Positions 6,086 to 9,996 of a DNA stretch of 9,996 nucleotides are shown here, in pieces. The stretch comes from JBOFSR01 sp051651645 (GTDB lineage Bacteria; Spirochaetota; Spirochaetia; Treponematales; Treponemataceae): positions 1 to 9,996 of the forward strand of contig JBOFSR010000044.1 in the NCBI GenBank assembly GCA_051651645.1, read 5' to 3'. The notes under the pieces were generated by a model. It searched no databases and was not told the origin of the DNA. It was given only the letters and a program-made list of their open reading frames with translations. A program made the position numbers and the translations under genes. Within the stretch, counting starts at the first letter, position 1; each line of letters opens with the position of its first letter.

Positions 6086-7741
6086 CTACGCGTCAAGTAA
6101 TTTTGTTGCTTCAGTTTCAGGGAGTTCTTGCACATCTTTGAGTTTTCGCTCAATTTGCCGAGAACGCACACCCGCACTTTCGATTTCTTTACTCGCAGAG
6201 GCAAGTTTTTTTTGTGTATTTTCCAAAACTTCGCCAAATTTTCCAAATTCTGTGCGAACAGCCCCAAGCAAACTCCAAATTTCACTTGTCCGTTTTTCAA
6301 CAGCCAAGGTTCGAAATCCCATTTGCAAGCTATTCAAAAAAGCTGAAATTGTTGTAGGCCCTGTGATAGTAATTTTGAAATCCCGCTGCAAGCTTTCAAA
6401 CAAGCCTGGAATACGAAGAACCTCAGCATACAAACCTTCAAAGGGCAAAAACATAATGGCAAAATCAGTTGTATTTGGCGGATCAATATACTTTGTTGCA
6501 ATATCCTTTGCAAAGATTTTAATTCGCTTCTCAATTTCTTTTTTCGATTTTTCAATTTGATCAACGCTGCTTGCATCATACGCATTCATCAGTCGCTCGT
6601 AATCTTCTGAAGGAAATTTTGCGTCAATCGGTAACCAAATATTCTTTTGTGAATCATTTTTATTCGGAATCATCACCGCAAACTCAACGTGGTCATTACT
6701 TCCAGCCTTCGTCTTCACATTTTGACTATACTGATTGGGCGTTAAAACCTGCTCCAAAATTGAAGCAAGCTGATACTCACCAAGAACGCCTTTTGTCTTC
6801 ACATTTGACAAAACATTTTTTAACTCGCCAACGCCTGTTGCAAGATTTTGCATTTCTCCCAAGCCCTTTTGCACAAGCTCAAGACGCTCACTAACGATTT
6901 TAAATGACTCACCCAAGCGAGTTTCAAGCGTTTTATGAAGCTTTTCATCAACAGTTTCTCGCATTTTCTCAAGTTTTTCACTATTATCTTTTTGAATTTC
7001 AGAAAGTTTTAACTCAACAGCACTCCGCACTTTTTCAAGCGTCTCTTTTGTCTCCTTGGTCAACTCAGTTTGCTGCTTACCAAGCTCATCAAATTTTTGC
7101 CGCTGCACATCATTAAAATCCTTGACGCTCAAGCCAAATTTGTCCTCAAAAGATTTAAGCGATTTTGAAAGCTCATCGCGCGTATCTTTGGCAGAAAGCG
7201 TGTTTGAGTGTTGCATGTTCGAAAGTTTTTGCTCCAAAAGTTCACTAAATCCTTTAAAACTTGCTTGCAAATCATCACGATGCTTCTCGAGTGTCTCTTT
7301 GGTCTCTTTGGTCAACTCAGTTTGTTGCTTGCCAAGCTCATCAAATTTTTGCTTTTGCACATCATTAAAATCCTTTATACTGGCATTAAATTTTTCCTCA
7401 AAGGATTTAAGCGATTTTGAAAGCTCATCACGCGCCTCTTTGGCAGAAAGCGTATTTGCGTTTTGCATATTTGAAAGCTTTTGCTCCAAAAGCTGCATAA
7501 AGCCCGTAAACGTCGTTTGAATTTCTTCACGGCTGTCTTTTGCATTTTTATTATTTTCATCCCGATTACGAGAGAACTCATCTTTCAAAAAAACTTCATT
7601 TTTATCAAAACGTTTTTCATACTCTTCAAATTTTTGAATTACATGATTTTGATCACCAGTCGGTTTTTGCAAAAAAAGTTTTATAAGAATCACCACATTG
7701 AGTAAAAAAAGAACGATAATAAGAATTATTTGAAGCGTCAT
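6086..7741 (-). CDS. rmuC: RmuC family protein with duplicated coiled coil
   Basis: This 551-residue protein is RmuC, a membrane-tethered nuclease-fold protein thought to limit DNA rearrangement at inverted repeats. A membrane anchor (about 4-24, LQIILIIVLFLLNVVILIKLF) is followed by a long coiled coil (about 30-300) and the RmuC domain (about 300-510) with VKTKGVLGEYQLASILEQ (about 314-331), PIDAKFPSEDYERL (371-384), TDFAIMFLPFEGLYAEVLR (425-443) and ITGPTTISAFLNSLQMGFRT (458-478 region). The coiled coil holds two 84-residue copies (about 72-155 and 156-239), which explains part of the extra length over E. coli RmuC (475 residues). The start has a strong AGGAGGAG ribosome site. It lies 56 bp after the GGDEF-like gene and 71 bp before trmJ, all on the same strand, so it may be part of that transcript; a weak promoter (TTAACA-N16-TACAAG) is possible in the gap before it. 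Confidence 0.95.
   Translation of the reverse strand: MTLQIILIIVLFLLNVVILIKLFLQKPTGDQNHVIQKFEEYEKRFDKNEVFLKDEFSRNRDENNKNAKDSREEIQTTFTGFMQLLEQKLSNMQNANTLSAKEARDELSKSLKSFEEKFNASIKDFNDVQKQKFDELGKQQTELTKETKETLEKHRDDLQASFKGFSELLEQKLSNMQHSNTLSAKDTRDELSKSLKSFEDKFGLSVKDFNDVQRQKFDELGKQQTELTKETKETLEKVRSAVELKLSEIQKDNSEKLEKMRETVDEKLHKTLETRLGESFKIVSERLELVQKGLGEMQNLATGVGELKNVLSNVKTKGVLGEYQLASILEQVLTPNQYSQNVKTKAGSNDHVEFAVMIPNKNDSQKNIWLPIDAKFPSEDYERLMNAYDASSVDQIEKSKKEIEKRIKIFAKDIATKYIDPPNTTDFAIMFLPFEGLYAEVLRIPGLFESLQRDFKITITGPTTISAFLNSLQMGFRTLAVEKRTSEIWSLLGAVRTEFGKFGEVLENTQKKLASASKEIESAGVRSRQIERKLKDVQELPETEATKLLDA
7025..7528 (-). repeat. Two direct 252-bp copies inside rmuC
   Basis: Copies at about 7277-7528 and 7025-7276 are similar at DNA level with a constant offset of 252 bases: GTCTCTTT at 7293 and 7041 on the plus strand, TTGCTCCAAAAG at 7481 and 7229. 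Each encodes an 84-residue heptad-rich unit including LLEQKLSNMQ, RDELSKSLKSFE and QKFDELGKQQTELTKETKET. This is an in-frame internal duplication. Confidence 0.9.
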
Positions 7742-7756
7742 CAGCTCCTCCTAGCC
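7742..7756 (-). promoter_or_regulatory. Strong ribosome binding site of rmuC
   Basis: On the minus strand CTAGGAGGAGCTG directly precedes the ATG at 7741. It is the strongest Shine-Dalgarno sequence in the window and fixes the start of rmuC. Confidence 0.7.
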
Positions 7757-7797
7757 ACAAAGATAAGCTTGTATGATAGGATAAAAAGCTGTTAATT

Positions 7798-9051
7798 TCA
7801 ATACATTTGGTTGTATTTTTGAGAATCAACTTTGAATGCAATGATTGGATACTGAGCGTTTTCTTTGGCTTTGCTCAATGCTTCATTTGCCTCGTAAACC
7901 AAGCGAGTTGCAGAAAGCTTTACTCGCCCAGCACGATTTGACAAACCGATTGCTATTTTACTGCCAATTTGATTTTCGTCTAAAAGTGACTCAATTTGAA
8001 TGTAAAGATTTTCACAAATATCTATCGATTGCTCTAAATTCTTTCCTTTAAGCAATAAAGCATATCCTGAGCTTCCATATTCAAATAAATGATTTGTTAA
8101 ATTAAAAACATTGGTAAAAATATCAGTAATTTGGCGTGCACAATAATGAGAATGATCGATATTATTTATATTAATTAAAACAAGCGTTAAATCCTGCTCA
8201 TTCGAAATAGAGCGAAAAAGTTCTGTATCCAGCGTTGACTCAAAATAGTTGTTGCGGCCAGCTCCACTACTTTGCGAAAATAATCCCATAGGATCGTATT
8301 TCATCGCATTTTTACTTATAGAAGACACCAAATCATCACTGCTTTCAGACTGTTTACCAGAATGATATGAAATATTTTGAATAATCGGAGCTTGCTGTTC
8401 TGCCGTTATAGTATTTGAATTTTTTGTGCATGAATCATCAATGTAGGAGGCCTCGGTGTTATCAGTTTGCATATGATCACTATAGTTTCTTTTCTTAAAT
8501 CCTCTATATTTTGCTTTTTCGGATTTTTTTTCATCTTCAAGAAATAAACTCAAAAAAAACATAAAAAAAACTGCCACCAAGGATATAATCAGTGCTCGTT
8601 TTAACAAGGTGAATAACGTAGTTGTTTGCAAAATATATACAGGTGCCGTAATTTGCGTATCATACGGTTCTTTAACAGAAACTCGCGTTTCAAATATACG
8701 TACAAAAGGAGAGTTAATATGAACTTGTGGCTCTCGTTTATAATTTGGCTGAATGTATTTTGAATGCAAAGGATAGGCAAACTTTACCTCATCATCTTGC
8801 CCAATTATAAGAGCATCCACTCGAGGTGTTGTGTTCAAAAAGGATTTTAATTGCTCAATGTATGATTCACTTAAAAAAGCATGCTCGGAAGCCATAGTTC
8901 TCAGCGAGGAAATAGTATTTGAAAAATCTCTTTCTGCCTCAATTTCACCTGTTTTAATTTGCAAAATAATAGAAGTTGAAAGATACCCAATGATACACAA
9001 AAAAATTGCTAAAAAAACTATAGCAAAGCTTGTAATGGAATTATTTTTCAT
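7798..9051 (-). CDS. Two-pass membrane protein with degenerate GGDEF domain
   Basis: This 417-residue protein has two membrane segments (about 6-30 and 148-171) enclosing an extracytoplasmic sensor-like region (about 31-147), then a low-complexity polar linker (about 175-265) and a cytoplasmic domain (about 270-415) with the GGDEF fold pattern: LTLVLININNID, then LFEYGSSGYALLL (about 322-334), then IGSKIAIGLS and RLVYEANEALSKAKE (about 383-397). The GGDEF active-site motif is replaced by GSSGY, so diguanylate cyclase activity is very unlikely; a receptor, scaffold or nucleotide-sensing role is inferred. Start: ATG at 9051 with GGAGAG four bases upstream; a TTG at 9063 lies on that ribosome site and is rejected. 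The start overlaps the DUF115-type gene by 11 bases (9041-9051), implying translational coupling. RmuC follows after 56 bp. Confidence 0.88.
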   Translation of the reverse strand: MKNNSITSFAIVFLAIFLCIIGYLSTSIILQIKTGEIEAERDFSNTISSLRTMASEHAFLSESYIEQLKSFLNTTPRVDALIIGQDDEVKFAYPLHSKYIQPNYKREPQVHINSPFVRIFETRVSVKEPYDTQITAPVYILQTTTLFTLLKRALIISLVAVFFMFFLSLFLEDEKKSEKAKYRGFKKRNYSDHMQTDNTEASYIDDSCTKNSNTITAEQQAPIIQNISYHSGKQSESSDDLVSSISKNAMKYDPMGLFSQSSGAGRNNYFESTLDTELFRSISNEQDLTLVLININNIDHSHYCARQITDIFTNVFNLTNHLFEYGSSGYALLLKGKNLEQSIDICENLYIQIESLLDENQIGSKIAIGLSNRAGRVKLSATRLVYEANEALSKAKENAQYPIIAFKVDSQKYNQMY

Positions 9052-9996
9052 GCATCTCTCCAAAAAAATCTAGACAATCATATATAGTGCGGCAAATATT
9101 TTCAAACAAAAACACCTCTTTTGGTTCTTTTTGCTTACAATTACTCCAACACGCATAAGGCAAAACAGAATAAAGGATTTTTTTATCCATTTTTTCAACG
9201 GATTTTGAAAGTTTTTCCTTATACCACACTATAAAATCGGAAAAAAAATGCAATGATTGAAGTATTTCTTTTGATAAATGTCTTTTTTTTTCATTTTTTT
9301 GCATAAAATCAGTATATTTTTGCTCATACTGCATTAAAACCTTCGTTGTAACACCCTTCTTATGGGTAAAAAGCTCCGTTCGATACATGAGATGTACAAA
9401 TTGTGTTTCCGTATTTTTCAATCGTGTGGCAGCTATAGAGAATAAAGTGTCTAAATACGTGCCACGAGCATACGGTTTTCCGTTGGAATACGCAAAATCA
9501 GCCCCTAGCGTCTCAATTTTTTCAAAACCCACCGAGCGAGCAAAATTCAATGCCGCAAGCGTAACCGTTCCCGCAGAAGAATCAAGGGGGAAAAAAGTAT
9601 TAGGCGATTTTTCTGAATAAAAATCACAGATGAGTTGACAAAGCGGATGTGCATTTGTACAAAAAATAAGGGGACAGTGGGATTTTATTGCCTTTTGCGT
9701 AAAAGCAGGATTAGCACAAAGATCAACGACACAAAGCATTTTAGAAGAAAAATCCTGCATAAAATGCTCACAGGAAACCCACTGGCCATCAATGCTAACA
9801 CAGGCGTCTGGCACAATAGTATTTTTTTGCAAAACGCCAAGAGCCGTATCTGTTGCAATCACATAAAATTGTGAACGATTTGTAATAATTTTTTGTACAC
9901 TCGCATCCAAAGAAGGGCCAGCTGCAACAATTACTGCCGTTTTTTCAAGCGGAAAGGTAATTTTTTGCTCTTTCCGTCTATGAGCAAGATATAAAT
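9041..9996 (-). CDS. DUF115/Maf-type motility-associated glycosyltransferase family protein (5' end outside window)
   Basis: The frame stays open to the right edge, giving 317 visible residues of a longer protein. A TTG at 9910 is not a start: the codons before it encode AVIVAAGPSL, the hallmark of DUF115 (MptE-like, Maf). Other family features, numbered from the edge, are VIATDTALGVL (about 45-55), VPDACVSIDGQ (about 61-71), SAGTV (about 140) and GADFAYSNGKPYARGTYLD (about 164-182). Members include flagellin nonulosonic-acid glycosyltransferases (Maf) of motile bacteria and archaeal 6-hydroxymethylpterin pyrophosphokinase MptE; in a spirochaete the motility role is the likelier, by inference. 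The C-terminal part (about 200-317) is Lys-rich, helical and not recognised. It overlaps the next gene by 11 bases and is probably co-transcribed with it. Confidence 0.85.
   Translation of the reverse strand, partial: LYLAHRRKEQKITFPLEKTAVIVAAGPSLDASVQKIITNRSQFYVIATDTALGVLQKNTIVPDACVSIDGQWVSCEHFMQDFSSKMLCVVDLCANPAFTQKAIKSHCPLIFCTNAHPLCQLICDFYSEKSPNTFFPLDSSAGTVTLAALNFARSVGFEKIETLGADFAYSNGKPYARGTYLDTLFSIAATRLKNTETQFVHLMYRTELFTHKKGVTTKVLMQYEQKYTDFMQKNEKKRHLSKEILQSLHFFSDFIVWYKEKLSKSVEKMDKKILYSVLPYACWSNCKQKEPKEVFLFENICRTIYDCLDFFGEMHEK
9054..9059 (-). promoter_or_regulatory. Ribosome binding site inside the DUF115-type gene
   Basis: GGAGAG on the minus strand lies four bases before the ATG at 9051, within the last codons of the DUF115-type gene. 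It selects the GGDEF-like start at 9051 and supports coupled translation. Confidence 0.65.

Noticed and set aside
7056..7520. Plus-strand open frame of 154 codons opposite rmuC
   Set aside because: Its internal repeats only reflect the 252-bp duplication of rmuC on the other strand; the Ser/Cys/Phe-rich translation is typical of an antisense shadow.
9908..9910. TTG start for the DUF115-type gene at 9910
   Set aside because: The codons upstream are open to the edge and encode the conserved AVIVAAGPSL motif, so this TTG is an internal leucine.

Overview
The window looks like chromosomal DNA of a spirochaete, most likely a Treponema-type organism. This rests on protein content alone: a DUF115/Maf-type motility glycosyltransferase, large TPR proteins, RmuC, a TrmJ-like methyltransferase and several membrane-anchored proteins I do not recognise. 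The DNA is AT-rich, except for a more GC-rich repeat block at the left edge. I see no tRNA, rRNA, CRISPR array or mobile element. Almost all of the window is coding; the longest gap is 164 bp.

Left block (minus strand, 1-2849). A secreted ten-TPR protein (1464-2849) is followed by a long acidic protein (start at 1299, running off the left edge) with a short basic N-terminus, a Pro/Glu/Ser/Thr-rich body and near-perfect 48-residue tandem repeats. Its 164-bp upstream gap holds a sigma-28-like promoter candidate and a nested, mutually exclusive pair of inverted repeats.

Middle block (plus strand, 2908-5288). A two-gene operon encodes an unrecognised 585-aa membrane-anchored protein and a DUF4230 protein. 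It starts divergently from the TPR gene. Its promoter would put the transcription start on the ATG, so a leaderless mRNA is predicted.

Right block (minus strand, 9996 to 5289). In transcription order: a DUF115/Maf-type protein (5' end outside the window), a membrane protein with a degenerate GGDEF domain (11-nt overlap with the first), RmuC with a duplicated 84-residue coiled-coil unit, and a TrmJ-like SpoU methyltransferase. The last has its own TATAAT box, again exactly six bases before the ATG. Its stop codon abuts the stop codon of the convergent DUF4230 gene with no intervening base.

The most interesting signals are the two leaderless-type starts with identical geometry in a window where most of the other genes have clear Shine-Dalgarno sequences, the tandem repeats of the acidic protein, the switch-like leader in front of it, and the catalytically dead GGDEF protein coupled to a motility-type glycosyltransferase. 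I do not see a clear-cut new defence or mobile system.
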